From contig DYHP01000015.1 of NCBI GenBank assembly GCA_020724105.1, positions 1 through 19,846 of the forward strand: a stretch of DNA of 19,846 nucleotides, in the 5' to 3' direction. Numbering within the stretch: the stretch's first letter is position 1; every line of letters begins with the position of its first letter. Positions 12,436 to 19,846 of the stretch are shown piece after piece. This DNA comes from Candidatus Methylomirabilis sp. Its GTDB lineage: Bacteria > Patescibacteriota > Patescibacteriia > DYHP01. Made by a program: the position numbers and the translations under genes. The notes beneath the pieces were generated by a model. It ran no database searches and was not told the DNA's origin. It saw nothing but the letters and a program-made list of their open reading frames with translations.

Positions 12436-13320
12436 TTATTTCATGTAAACGCTGTCGTCAAAAATGTTAACTTCCGGATAAACTTCGATTTTCGTTACCC
12501 CCGGTACCGGTTCGTACCAGGTGACGCCAAGGTTTCTGGAGTCGGCGGCGCGAAACTGCTCAGTGTGGACAAAATTAGCGCCGGCAATAACCGGACCACG
12601 GTATAAAATAATCTTAAAATCAATTTGCCAAAAATCAAAAGCGCTCAAATTCTTAACCTTAAAATTGGCTTGAGAAAAGGTCTTTGTGTCAACCTTTACC
12701 GCGCTGTTAAAAATAATGTCCGAAATCGGAAAATTAAAGTGAAGTTTTTTCCAATTCTCGTAATTGGGAATTTGATGTGGGTCAATTTTTTGCCAACGAA
12801 CTTTGTCTATAGCAAACGAAAGCGATTTTGGGCTCTGCGCGCCACCTTCCTGCGCAGGCAAGTATGCCAATTCCAAAATAAATTTATCTTCTTTCGGTAG
12901 AATAGAACCGGTTCTTAAAATTGTTGGCCGACCTTCAACCAAAAAATAATAATCAAAATTCGCCCGCCGTTTGTCGTTGGGATTTCTTAATTTCGCCACC
13001 AAGTCGTATTTGCCCGACGACGGCACAAGATGGGCGCTTAAAATCTCCAATCCAGCCGCCGCTTCCCGGCGAACAGATTGATAATTGACAAGCGTTTTGG
13101 GTAACTGGGCGAGCATCTGTTTTTCTTTGGGACCGGTAATTAAAAAATAATCCACGAATCCGTAAAGACCGTAAAGCAAAAACACGGCGTCAAAAGCGAT
13201 GAAAACGCCCAAAGCGATTTTCTTTAACAGAATTTTATGGACTACAAACCAATAAGCAAATCCCAACTGCTTTTCGGACATATTAAAGTCATTTTGGCTT
13301 GGATTACTAATATCTGGCAT
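12436..13320 (-). CDS. Conserved-looking membrane-anchored protein, unknown function
   Basis: A 294-aa protein from the ATG at 13320 (MPDISNPSQNDFNMSEKQ). One membrane helix lies at about 35-60 (IALGVFIAFDAVFLLYGLYGFVDYFLI). It is followed by an extracytoplasmic, strand-rich domain with two similar halves. One is LVAKLRNPNDKRRANFDYYFLVEG and the other ANFKVKNLSAFDFWQIDFKIILYRG, each resembling an Ig-like or FxLYD-type beta sandwich. No catalytic motif is seen. The frame continues upstream to 13392, but a promoter lies just before 13320. Translational coupling to rodA suggests a cell-wall or envelope role. LPAQEGGA (residues near 154-161) includes a CCTGCGCAGG palindrome also found in gap. Confidence 0.85.
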   Translation of the reverse strand: MPDISNPSQNDFNMSEKQLGFAYWFVVHKILLKKIALGVFIAFDAVFLLYGLYGFVDYFLITGPKEKQMLAQLPKTLVNYQSVRREAAAGLEILSAHLVPSSGKYDLVAKLRNPNDKRRANFDYYFLVEGRPTILRTGSILPKEDKFILELAYLPAQEGGAQSPKSLSFAIDKVRWQKIDPHQIPNYENWKKLHFNFPISDIIFNSAVKVDTKTFSQANFKVKNLSAFDFWQIDFKIILYRGPVIAGANFVHTEQFRAADSRNLGVTWYEPVPGVTKIEVYPEVNIFDDSVYMK

Positions 13321-13328
13321 ACACGGAT

Positions 13329-13357
13329 ATGATAACACAAAAATTTCCAATTTCCAA
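13329..13357 (-). promoter_or_regulatory. Promoter for the 294-aa gene and rodA, leaderless
   Basis: On the minus strand, TTGGAA (13357-13352), 17 bp, TATCAT (13334-13329), then eight bases to the ATG. This is a moderate match, supported by the same -10-to-ATG distance at rpsB, prfA and the DUF3048 gene. Confidence 0.5.
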
Positions 13358-13463
13358 TACCGAATTTCTGTCCCTTTGTCCCCACAGGACATCTACCGAA
13401 GGTAGACCGCGGGGAGACAATAAAATTTTAAATGCTTAATGCCTAAATTGACGACAACACGGC

Positions 13464-13609
13464 TGTCATTCTAAGTCCCGACGATACGTCGGGACGAAGA
13501 ATCTCGTGGGAACGAAGTGACCCACGAAAAAGTGCCGCGGGTCGTCCTCCGACTTTAAGTCGGGGTCCTCCCGCGAGATTCCTCGTCGCTTACGCTCCTC
13601 GTAATGACA
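13464..13609. repeat. 146-bp nested palindromic element
   Basis: It runs from TGTCATTC to GTAATGACA. The outer arms pair around GAATCTCG/CGAGATTC. Inner hairpins are GTCCCGACG-ATA-CGTCGGGAC (13475-13495) and CCGACTTTAAGTCGG (13549-13563). It is the non-coding relative of the element inside prmC. The rest of 13358-13625 shows no gene. Confidence 0.88.
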
Positions 13610-13625
13610 ATACTGTTGTTATAAC

Positions 13626-13665
13626 AAAAAAAATGACCCCCGCGATTCTGAAAATCAACGGGGGT
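13626..13665 (-). terminator. Terminator of the secreted two-gene cassette
   Basis: On the minus strand, ACCCCCG (13665-13659) pairs with CGGGGGT (13642-13636), with an inner GATT/AATC pairing. Then CA and eight Ts follow (13633-13626). Confidence 0.85.
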
Positions 13666-13681
13666 GAAAAGCAGGAGTCGC

Positions 13682-13703
13682 CCCGAACCACGCAGGGTTC
13701 AGG
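13682..13703. repeat. 22-nt hairpin repeat, downstream copy
   Basis: On the minus strand, CCTGAACC, a 6-nt loop CTGCGT, then GGTTCGGG. This is an 8-bp stem with one G-T pair. The same unit lies at 15147-15168 and differs only in one loop base. The two copies bracket the barrel and protease genes. Confidence 0.8.
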
Positions 13704-13731
13704 ATGGCCCCGCGTCCTATGTGATGCGAGG

Positions 13732-14385
13732 CTAAAACGTGGGTCTGGTAGGGCACGTGTCCGCGGGCGGGCAGCCGTATCGTTCGCAAATACCCGTGAC
13801 TTCCCGACTGCCCCAGATGTCCAACAGGGTTGGCTCGTAAGCGGCCATCTGTGAACCAAGAGCGAAATTCATCACCGAGTAGCCGCGTTCGTCGATGTTG
13901 TGGCTGTAGGGAGTAAATTGATGTCCGAATTCATGCGTCGCAAGACCCTTGAAAACTTTCAAATAGTAGCTGCGGGGAATGGAGGCGTCTTTGGGATGAA
14001 AATATATGTGCTGATAACGATAACCGGCGATGTTCAGCGCGCCTTTTCTTCTGATGATGATGTCGGCAATGGAATAGCCGGCGGATTTTTTGTCGATGTC
14101 AATGATTTCATTAACGGAAGAATTCTCCTCGTCATCAACGCAATAGACAACGAGCAAACCGTCCTGTAAGTCCTCGCGGGTAAACCAGTCGTCATTCACG
14201 ATTCCTATGTAGCGGAAGAATTCCGCGCAGCTTTTCTCGTTCCATTCGTCAGCGCCTTCTACGATTGCCCTGGCTTCGTCAAGATTTTCCAGACAACTGG
14301 AGGAAATGTAGTATTCAATGGGCAGGTCAAGATTGCAGTGAGTGAAGAAAACCAAGCTTATCGCCAAAAAGTAATGCCTAACCAT
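13732..14385 (-). CDS. Secreted zinc-metalloprotease-like protein
   Basis: A 217-aa exported protein, likely a zincin. The N-terminus (MVRHYFLAISLVFFTHC) is a short signal peptide. Cys17 could be a lipoprotein anchor, but FTHC is a poor lipobox. The active-site candidate is HEFGHQFTPYSH (His151, Glu152, His155, possibly His162), followed ten residues later by YSVMNF, which resembles the metzincin Met-turn. The His155-to-His162 gap is one residue longer than the metzincin HExxHxxGxxH. About seven cysteines, several at the C-terminus (CERYGCPPADTC), suggest disulfides outside the cytoplasm. AGGAGG lies nine bases before the ATG. It overlaps the upstream barrel gene by 28 bp, so the two are probably translationally coupled. 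Substrate unknown. Confidence 0.8.
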   Translation of the reverse strand: MVRHYFLAISLVFFTHCNLDLPIEYYISSSCLENLDEARAIVEGADEWNEKSCAEFFRYIGIVNDDWFTREDLQDGLLVVYCVDDEENSSVNEIIDIDKKSAGYSIADIIIRRKGALNIAGYRYQHIYFHPKDASIPRSYYLKVFKGLATHEFGHQFTPYSHNIDERGYSVMNFALGSQMAAYEPTLLDIWGSREVTGICERYGCPPADTCPTRPTF

Positions 14386-14933
14386 ATTTGGCCCTCCTCT
14401 GCTGCCTGTTTATAGATTTTTTGCCCGCAATCCCCGAAAGTCGGAAACACCCAGATAAGGTTGGGGGCGAACATCCGCCAGTCAACTCCAACCGAAACGT
14501 AACTGAAGCCGACATCGGCAAGCATGCCCTTGGCCGCGAATTGATATTCCACACCAACCCCGAGCACCAAGTCAATACCGCCGCCCTCTTTTCTCTTCAG
14601 CCATTCCACCGACATTGGCGTTTTCTGCCACGGCACGTAGATGCTGACAAAGGGAAGGATGATGTGGAACTTGAAACGCGAGGTGTAAATGAGATAGAGC
14701 GGCACGGCGATTTCCGTGCCCATGGGCGCCATGTTGACGAATTCAAAGCCCAAGGGGCAGTGCCTGAGGCCGCGAAGCTTGAAACCGGAGTTGAAGGTCG
14801 CGTTGGTCTGAAAATTGGTGCCGACACCAGCGTAGGCGCCGATGAATTCATCCAACTTCTTCTGCTTGGCCTGCGCCTCAAAAGCGAAGCAAAGGCAGGT
14901 AAAAAATCCGATAATTAAGCTAAATTTCCTCAT
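14358..14933 (-). CDS. Small outer-membrane-type beta-barrel protein
   Basis: A 191-aa protein with a clear signal peptide (MRKFSLIIGFFTCLCFAFEAQA, cleavage after AQA). The mature part is a run of alternating amphipathic strands: EFIGAYAGVGTNF, TFNSGFKLRGL, LGFEFVNMAP, IAVPLYLIYTSRFKFHIILPF, GIDLVLGVGVEYQF and VGFSYVSVGVDW. It ends GQIWLGITFWR. This pattern and the aromatic C-terminal strand suggest an 8-10-strand porin-like barrel, but no specific family was recognised. The start at 14933 is set by AAGGAG seven bases upstream. An open frame continues to 14993 without support. It is the first gene of a two-gene operon with the protease, from the promoter at 15202-15230. Confidence 0.75.
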   Translation of the reverse strand: MRKFSLIIGFFTCLCFAFEAQAKQKKLDEFIGAYAGVGTNFQTNATFNSGFKLRGLRHCPLGFEFVNMAPMGTEIAVPLYLIYTSRFKFHIILPFVSIYVPWQKTPMSVEWLKRKEGGGIDLVLGVGVEYQFAAKGMLADVGFSYVSVGVDWRMFAPNLIWVFPTFGDCGQKIYKQAAEEGQIWLGITFWR

Positions 14934-14972
14934 TTTTAACTCCTTTTTATATGATTTGTTAAAGAGTTTTTT

Positions 14973-15149
14973 ACACAGTACCCAGTACCCCATGTCTTTG
15001 AATTACGAAGAATTACGAAATGGCCAAAATTTTATTCCCTGAGCCCTGTCGAAGGGTAAAATTTTGGCTTCATTATACAGTTTTGCCTTCAACAGGCTCA
15101 GGCAATAACCGCATTTCGTAATTCAAGACTATGTGGTACTAGGTAACCC
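14973..15149. repeat. Large nested palindrome in the cassette leader
   Basis: Outer arms of about 30 bases pair imperfectly, for example TTGAATTACG with CGTAATTCAA. Inside, GCCAAAATTTTA (15023-15034) pairs with TAAAATTTTGGC (15057-15068) around a CCCTGAGC...TCGAAGGG unit. A TTGCCT/AGGCAA unit (15083-15105) lies next to it. It would make a very long hairpin in the barrel-protease mRNA leader. The end motifs recur inside the DUF3048 gene. Confidence 0.8.
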
Positions 15150-15168
15150 GAACCACACAGGGTTCAGG
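15147..15168. repeat. 22-nt hairpin repeat, upstream copy
   Basis: On the minus strand, CCTGAACC-CTGTGT-GGTTCGGG, with the same stem as 13682-13703. It lies about 30 nt after the predicted transcription start of the cassette. Confidence 0.8.
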
Positions 15169-15201
15169 GTCAGTCAGAAACCCTATTGTTCTTGACATCT
15201 C

Positions 15202-15230
15202 AATATACCACCCACCAAAGCCCTTGTCAA
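15202..15230 (-). promoter_or_regulatory. Promoter of the barrel-protease cassette
   Basis: On the minus strand, TTGACA (15230-15225), 17 bp, TATATT (15207-15202). The start is expected near 15195, giving a leader of about 260 nt that contains the hairpin repeat and the large palindrome. The -35 sits in CCCTTGTCAAGGG, whose other strand offers TTGTCA for the 1480-aa gene, but no good plus-strand -10 was found. Confidence 0.75.
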
Positions 15231-15291
15231 GGGGGTGGCCACTATGTTAAGGTAGATAAGGAGGAAACTGGACATTAACAACCACATCAGT

Positions 15292-15381
15292 TGTCATTTC
15301 GACCGAGTATGGCGAGCGAAGAAATCTCATACAATTACGTGTGATATCCTTCGACTCCGCTTCACTGCGCTCAGGATGACA
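15292..15381. repeat. Palindromic element in the leader of the 1480-aa gene
   Basis: It begins TGTCATTTCGA and ends CTCAGGATGACA, with arms pairing imperfectly. It is the same TGTCAT-ended family as 8568-8685 and 13464-13609. AAGGAGGAA occurs both before it (15259) and after it (15389), so it may have split or moved a leader. Its right end supplies a spurious in-frame ATG (15376). Apart from this and the promoter, 15231-15399 shows no gene. Confidence 0.8.
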
Positions 15382-15399
15382 GTTAAAAAGGAGGAAGAA

Positions 15400-18300
15400 A
15401 TGAAGATAGGAAACAAAAGAATGATGTGGATTTTTGCCGTGATTTTCGTGGCATTCCTTGCCCCGACTCTCACTCTCGCCGAAACGAAAAAACCCGACCA
15501 AAAGATTCTTGAAAACGCCGAAAATTTCCTTTGGACTAAAAAGCCGCTTCTGGCTTTGGCCGACGCGCCGTTTCTCGCTTTAGGCAAAAAGAATTTTGCC
15601 CAAGGCGGCGACATTGAAGACATTGTCACGGATTTGCTTTTCCCGACTTCAGGCCGCGCCAAATACGTCCAGTTCATTCCGCGGTTTGGAAAGAATAAAA
15701 TGTACTGGCGCAAACTCAAATGGAAAAAATACGAAACCGACCACATTTCCCTTTTTGTCTACGACCCGATTCTGCGCGACCTTTTCATCTCTGTGGTGGA
15801 AGAAAACTACACCGACCTCGCCAAAACCTTTGAAACCGCGACTTTTAACGAAAAGATGCTCATTATGATTTACCGCGACCGGCGCGATTTCCGACAGATG
15901 AATTTCGGCGGCATTGACCCGGACGATATCGGCGGCGTGACCCACGACCTCAAAAAGTGGCACAACAAAATCGCCTTTCTTTTTGAAGGATCAAAAAGCG
16001 ACCTTTTTGAGGTTGCGCGGCACGAGATGGTGCACCGCTTTAACATGGAACAAATTTATCACATAAGCGGCAAAGATATGGTGATGAATCCGCCAATTTG
16101 GTTTGTTGAGGGAACAGCGGTCTCTTATTCGCGGGGATGGGACGCGTTCTACGAGTGGATTGCCCGCGACGCCTACTATAACGGATTTCTTGAATACGGC
16201 ATTATGTCCGAAGGCAGGGGGACGATTATGCCCTATGTTACCGGCGGCATGCTCTTAAACTACATCAAAAAAAATTACGGGACGAAAACCGTAAACGCCA
16301 TTTGGAAGGACGCAGGGCAATTTGCCGGCGACAAAATGCCAAAACCCGAAAAGTTTGACGAAATCCTCAAAAAGTACACCGGCTCAGATTCGTGGGAACT
16401 CTACGGCAAGGCGCGGAGCGAATTAAAAAATCACCTTGTAAAAACAGCCGGTGACATTGATATAACGTCGCCGGAACTCGCCAAGGGAATCGCGGTTGAC
16501 GCCCGGGACAATCTCCTGCTGCGGTTTGAAGGAAAATACCTGCGGACCAGACTTCAATTCTCTGTTCTGAAAAACGGCAAAATCGTAAAAAGCAAAAAAA
16601 TTGCCGCCGACGGCACCAATAAAAACGAGGAATTGGAAACCACCGGCGCCCTTTCGGCAACCCACCTCGCTTATGTCACTTTTGATTCGGCCAAGGGCGT
16701 TGATGTTATCAAAGTCGTTCCCTATAAGGTTAGTGGCGAAAAAATCAAACTCGGCAAAACCAAAAAATACAGTTTTCCGGAAATCGTTTTCATCCAGAAT
16801 CCCGAATTTGTCGGCAAAAACAAAATCGCTTTCATCGGCCTTGAAAACGGATTCACCAACATCTATCTTTTCGACACGGCGACAAAAAAACTCGCCAAGC
16901 TGACCAGCGGAACATCTTACATTTACGGCATGGATTATTCCGCGGAAAGAAACGAAATCATTTTTTCGCGGGAAAGCGATGAAAGGACCACCAATCCAAA
17001 CAAGTGCGATTTCAATTACGACTTGTTCCTCCTGAACCTTGAAACGAAAAAGGAAACCAAGGTCGTCGAAACGCCTTATGACGAAACGTCACCCAAGTGG
17101 CTTGACGCAAGCCGCGCGGTTTTCACCAGCGATGAATTCGGCACGTTCAATCTCGCGATTTACGATTTCGCGGCGCAAAGATTTATTTCGCTCGGCAGCG
17201 CACGGATTGCCGCCATGCGACCTCTACCGCTTGGCGCCGAGGCAATTCTTTTCCACACCACCAAAGAACTGGAACGAAAAATTCTGCTTCTTGAGACGGC
17301 CTCGTTTGCCTCGGCCGCGCCGAACAACGCCGAAATTGATAAATCGCCGGACAATGCCGAAATTGGAAATGTGGTTATAAAGGACGGCAAACTGTTCGTA
17401 AAATACGGCTCGTCTCTTTATCCCGCGGCAAGATTCGCGTTTCTTGAAAATGATTTGTATTTTGAAGCGGTAACCGGTCCGGGAAAATCCACGCTTTTCG
17501 AATTCAATAAAGAAACATTACAGACAACATCAGCGCCATCAGTGAAAAATGAATCAGTGGACAAATTCCGCGAAGAAAACGAAGTGATGCGGGAAGACGT
17601 TTCGCCCTCGGGCAACTTTGCGGTTTTCGCCGTGAACAACCGCCTGAAATGGGTAAACCAAAAAATGGGCAAAAATTATCCGGCGTCGGTGTATATTTAC
17701 GACATTAAGGCGGGGAAGTTTACCACCAAATTTGATTTTGCCATGAAATCGACCAGGGGTTTCGGTTCAGTCACCCTCCTTGCGAATGAATACGCGCTGC
17801 TTGCCATGGGCGACAAAATTTTTCTCCTCAATCTTGCAACAGGATCCATAGAACTTAAAACGGATTATTTGTCATTCAAGATAAGTTCGGATAAAAAATT
17901 GATTGCCTGGCAAAACAAAGCAAATCCCGGCGCGCTCAAAAGCGCAAAAGCCGTTTTTGTTTTTGACACTGCCAGCGGCAAGCAAATCAAACTCGGCGAA
18001 TACAAAAAAATGCAGAATTTCGGTTTCAACGCCGACAACGAGCTGGTTTGGAGCGAAGAAACCGGCAAACGTTGGACCAACCTCGCCCTTCACATCTACA
18101 TCTGGAATCCTCAACTGGAAAAACCAATGGATATCACGATTAATATCAGCAAAAAATCAGTGTTATCAACGGGAAAAAAATCAGTGAGCGATTTCAAGGC
18201 GTCAAGCGTGGTTGGAGCTGTTTTGCTGATGCATAATGATACGAGCGGGAAAAACGAGCTCTACCTTGCAAAACCCGCCAAAGAAAAAATCGCAACATTA

Positions 18301-19842
18301 TCCAAGATTGACTTGCAAAATCTTTCGGGCATTATTCTGCAGGCGCTTTATAAAAACCATCTATTCTTTGCGGTAATCAAAAACAAAAAAACGAGATTTT
18401 ACGCTTACGATGTTTCAAGTGGAGCGCTTAGCGAAAGAATCAAGCCGTGGAACGCGGCGACAAACGGCTCGCAGATTATTATCAGCGGCAAAAAATCAAT
18501 CGCCATTTATAACGCGAAAAAAAGCGCGGGCAAAATCATCGCAAATGCCGCCGGCTACCACCTTAAAGAAAACAAACTCCTTTACTCAAAATGGGCGGAC
18601 GGCTCAAATTACGACATTTTTGAAGACGACTTGGACACAGGCGAAACCCTAAACCTGACTCAAACTCCTCATCGCGACGAAGTCAAACCGTATTACAAAA
18701 ACAATAAAATCAATTATTCTGTAACGCCGGTCTACAAAGGCGAGTCGGTCGCTTACGTTTCTCCCCCGCCTCCGCCGAAATACTCCGAAGGTAGAGTAAA
18801 AAAGGTCAAAGCAAAAACCAAGCCGTTTGATGTCGCCACCGGCATGGGGTTCGGCAGCGTCGGTTCTAACGGCGGCCGTTTCTCCATCTTCGGCCATCTG
18901 AACATTCATCTTTACGACATCTTTGAAGACAACGTGATGGAACTTTATTATTTCGGCGGTTACAATCTTGGCTTCAATTATGCTGAGATTTCCTATCTCC
19001 ATCGTCCATCAGGCAACGGCATTAGGGCTTACTTCAACAACTACGCCCACGATTACCTTACCGGCGCGGATTACATGCGCACTTTTCAAATCAACAAATT
19101 CCAGCGAGTAACCCTCGGCGTGGGTTACAAAAATCAACTCCTCCTAAACCAGAGCCCTAGCGATTACCGCGGATGGAGCAATGTGCTTAATATGGGCGTG
19201 TCTTACACGCTCGACACCACTCGCCGCATGCTTCACGGTCCCCAAACTGGCTTCCGCCTTTTCGCCTCGCTCAACCTCGGGAACAACCTTGACCACAACA
19301 CTTTAAACAACATTGACCTCAACTTCGCCTGGCGGCACTACCTTAACATCTGCGATTTGGCCTCTTTTGCCTACCGTTTGGAAACCGGAGCGTCGCTCGG
19401 TATAGCGCCGACCTGGTTCGGCATGGGCGGAAATATGGCAATGAGAGGCTTGCCCACTGCCTCCTTGTGGGGCAATATCTACGCTCTCGGGAGCGCCGAA
19501 ATCCGCCTTGACATCATTTACTACGCCGGCGCTATCCTGAAAGAGCCTCTGACGACCGCTTCTGTCTTTTTCGTCGCCATTATGCCACAATTCGGCTGGT
19601 ATGTTGACCTAGGCACGGCTTTTTACTGGAACCCGCTTTTAGACCATCCTCACCACGACGAAGAGGAGGACGCGACACTGCGCCACATTCTTGAAGATTT
19701 GAGGTATCCGCCGGAACTTTACTGGAGCACCGGACCGTTCATTAATCTCCCCTATCTGCCGCTTGGAATGATTTTGCGATTCAACTGGTCTGTTGCCGGG
19801 CCGTACAAGGGATGGAATTTCTGGTTCGGATTTAACTGGTAA
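15400..19842 (+). CDS. Giant exported peptidase-propeller-beta-barrel fusion protein
   Basis: A 1480-aa protein with parts in this order. A signal peptide covers residues 1-27 (WIFAVIFVAFLAPTLTLA). A peptidase-MA-like domain (about 100-340) has HEMVH (His208, Glu209, His212) and, 25 residues on, Glu237 in IWFVEGTAVSYS, the HEXXH-E gluzincin pattern. A long strand-rich region (about 355-1110) contains TolB/PD40-like repeats such as SPKWLDASRAVFTSDEFGTFN. A proline-rich linker (SPPPPPK, near 1122-1128) precedes a C-terminal barrel (about 1140-1480). The barrel carries GMGGNMAMRGL, an Omp85-like strand motif, and ends NFWFGFNW, a typical barrel insertion signal. The ATG at 15400 is set by AAGGAGG. 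No repeat insertions are seen. It was probably anchored in an outer membrane with enzyme and propeller in the periplasm. Substrate unknown. Confidence 0.82.
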   Translation: MKIGNKRMMWIFAVIFVAFLAPTLTLAETKKPDQKILENAENFLWTKKPLLALADAPFLALGKKNFAQGGDIEDIVTDLLFPTSGRAKYVQFIPRFGKNKMYWRKLKWKKYETDHISLFVYDPILRDLFISVVEENYTDLAKTFETATFNEKMLIMIYRDRRDFRQMNFGGIDPDDIGGVTHDLKKWHNKIAFLFEGSKSDLFEVARHEMVHRFNMEQIYHISGKDMVMNPPIWFVEGTAVSYSRGWDAFYEWIARDAYYNGFLEYGIMSEGRGTIMPYVTGGMLLNYIKKNYGTKTVNAIWKDAGQFAGDKMPKPEKFDEILKKYTGSDSWELYGKARSELKNHLVKTAGDIDITSPELAKGIAVDARDNLLLRFEGKYLRTRLQFSVLKNGKIVKSKKIAADGTNKNEELETTGALSATHLAYVTFDSAKGVDVIKVVPYKVSGEKIKLGKTKKYSFPEIVFIQNPEFVGKNKIAFIGLENGFTNIYLFDTATKKLAKLTSGTSYIYGMDYSAERNEIIFSRESDERTTNPNKCDFNYDLFLLNLETKKETKVVETPYDETSPKWLDASRAVFTSDEFGTFNLAIYDFAAQRFISLGSARIAAMRPLPLGAEAILFHTTKELERKILLLETASFASAAPNNAEIDKSPDNAEIGNVVIKDGKLFVKYGSSLYPAARFAFLENDLYFEAVTGPGKSTLFEFNKETLQTTSAPSVKNESVDKFREENEVMREDVSPSGNFAVFAVNNRLKWVNQKMGKNYPASVYIYDIKAGKFTTKFDFAMKSTRGFGSVTLLANEYALLAMGDKIFLLNLATGSIELKTDYLSFKISSDKKLIAWQNKANPGALKSAKAVFVFDTASGKQIKLGEYKKMQNFGFNADNELVWSEETGKRWTNLALHIYIWNPQLEKPMDITINISKKSVLSTGKKSVSDFKASSVVGAVLLMHNDTSGKNELYLAKPAKEKIATLSKIDLQNLSGIILQALYKNHLFFAVIKNKKTRFYAYDVSSGALSERIKPWNAATNGSQIIISGKKSIAIYNAKKSAGKIIANAAGYHLKENKLLYSKWADGSNYDIFEDDLDTGETLNLTQTPHRDEVKPYYKNNKINYSVTPVYKGESVAYVSPPPPPKYSEGRVKKVKAKTKPFDVATGMGFGSVGSNGGRFSIFGHLNIHLYDIFEDNVMELYYFGGYNLGFNYAEISYLHRPSGNGIRAYFNNYAHDYLTGADYMRTFQINKFQRVTLGVGYKNQLLLNQSPSDYRGWSNVLNMGVSYTLDTTRRMLHGPQTGFRLFASLNLGNNLDHNTLNNIDLNFAWRHYLNICDLASFAYRLETGASLGIAPTWFGMGGNMAMRGLPTASLWGNIYALGSAEIRLDIIYYAGAILKEPLTTASVFFVAIMPQFGWYVDLGTAFYWNPLLDHPHHDEEEDATLRHILEDLRYPPELYWSTGPFINLPYLPLGMILRFNWSVAGPYKGWNFWFGFNW

Positions 19843-19846
19843 ACCG

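Noticed and set aside
14388..14918. Open frame of 176 codons on the plus strand opposite the barrel gene
   Set aside because: The minus-strand frame has a signal peptide, a good ribosome site and barrel pattern. The plus frame has no recognisable features and is an antisense shadow.
13464..15381. Possible CRISPR array or insertion sequence formed by the repeats
   Set aside because: Repeats are palindromic, irregularly spaced and of several families, with no regular spacers. No transposase or cas gene is present in the window.

Overview
The window reads as chromosomal DNA from an uncultivated bacterium resembling the Candidate Phyla Radiation (Patescibacteria/Parcubacteria). The evidence is a short EF-Ts (195 aa), a DUF3048 membrane protein, many genes without Shine-Dalgarno sequences, and very many palindromic repeats both between and inside genes. 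The code is standard: TAA, TAG and TGA all end genes. Lineage is inferred from family resemblance only.

Layout. (1) 30-3883, minus strand: gap, pgk and eno form one lower-glycolysis operon. (2) 3884-4648: overlapping divergent promoters, then a plus-strand gene for a 115-aa single-pass membrane protein with a structured leader and its own terminator. (3) 4773-6168, minus strand: rpsB-tsf. It is transcribed away from rpmE-prfA-prmC (6265-8843, plus strand) from a shared promoter whose two -35 boxes form a palindrome. prfA and prmC make release factor 1 and the enzyme that methylates release factors. (4) 9129-13320, minus strand: a hypothetical membrane protein and rodA (cell-wall elongation) lie in one unit. 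rplY has its own promoter inside the end of rodA. The DUF3048 protein also has its own promoter. (5) 13682-15168, minus strand: a two-gene secreted cassette, made of a small outer-membrane-type beta-barrel and a zinc-protease-like protein. Its genes overlap, and a near-identical 22-nt hairpin lies at each end. (6) 15400-19842, plus strand: a 1480-aa exported protein with a HEXXH peptidase domain, a TolB-like propeller region and a C-terminal beta-barrel.

Two themes stand out. First, the left two thirds is full of palindromic repeats that have entered coding sequences in frame (eno, pgk, gap, prmC, DUF3048 and probably the 294-aa protein), much like Rickettsia palindromic elements. One 31-bp module occurs three times with compensatory stem changes. 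PrmC (353 aa) and PGK (428 aa) are longer than usual because of such insertions. Second, the right third encodes outer-membrane-type proteins with strong Shine-Dalgarno sites, which is unexpected beside CPR-like housekeeping genes. The same repeat families occur in both parts, which argues against a simple assembly chimera. Several minus- and plus-strand genes (rpsB, prfA, DUF3048, the 294-aa protein) have a -10 box 7-8 nt before the start codon, so their mRNAs are probably leaderless.
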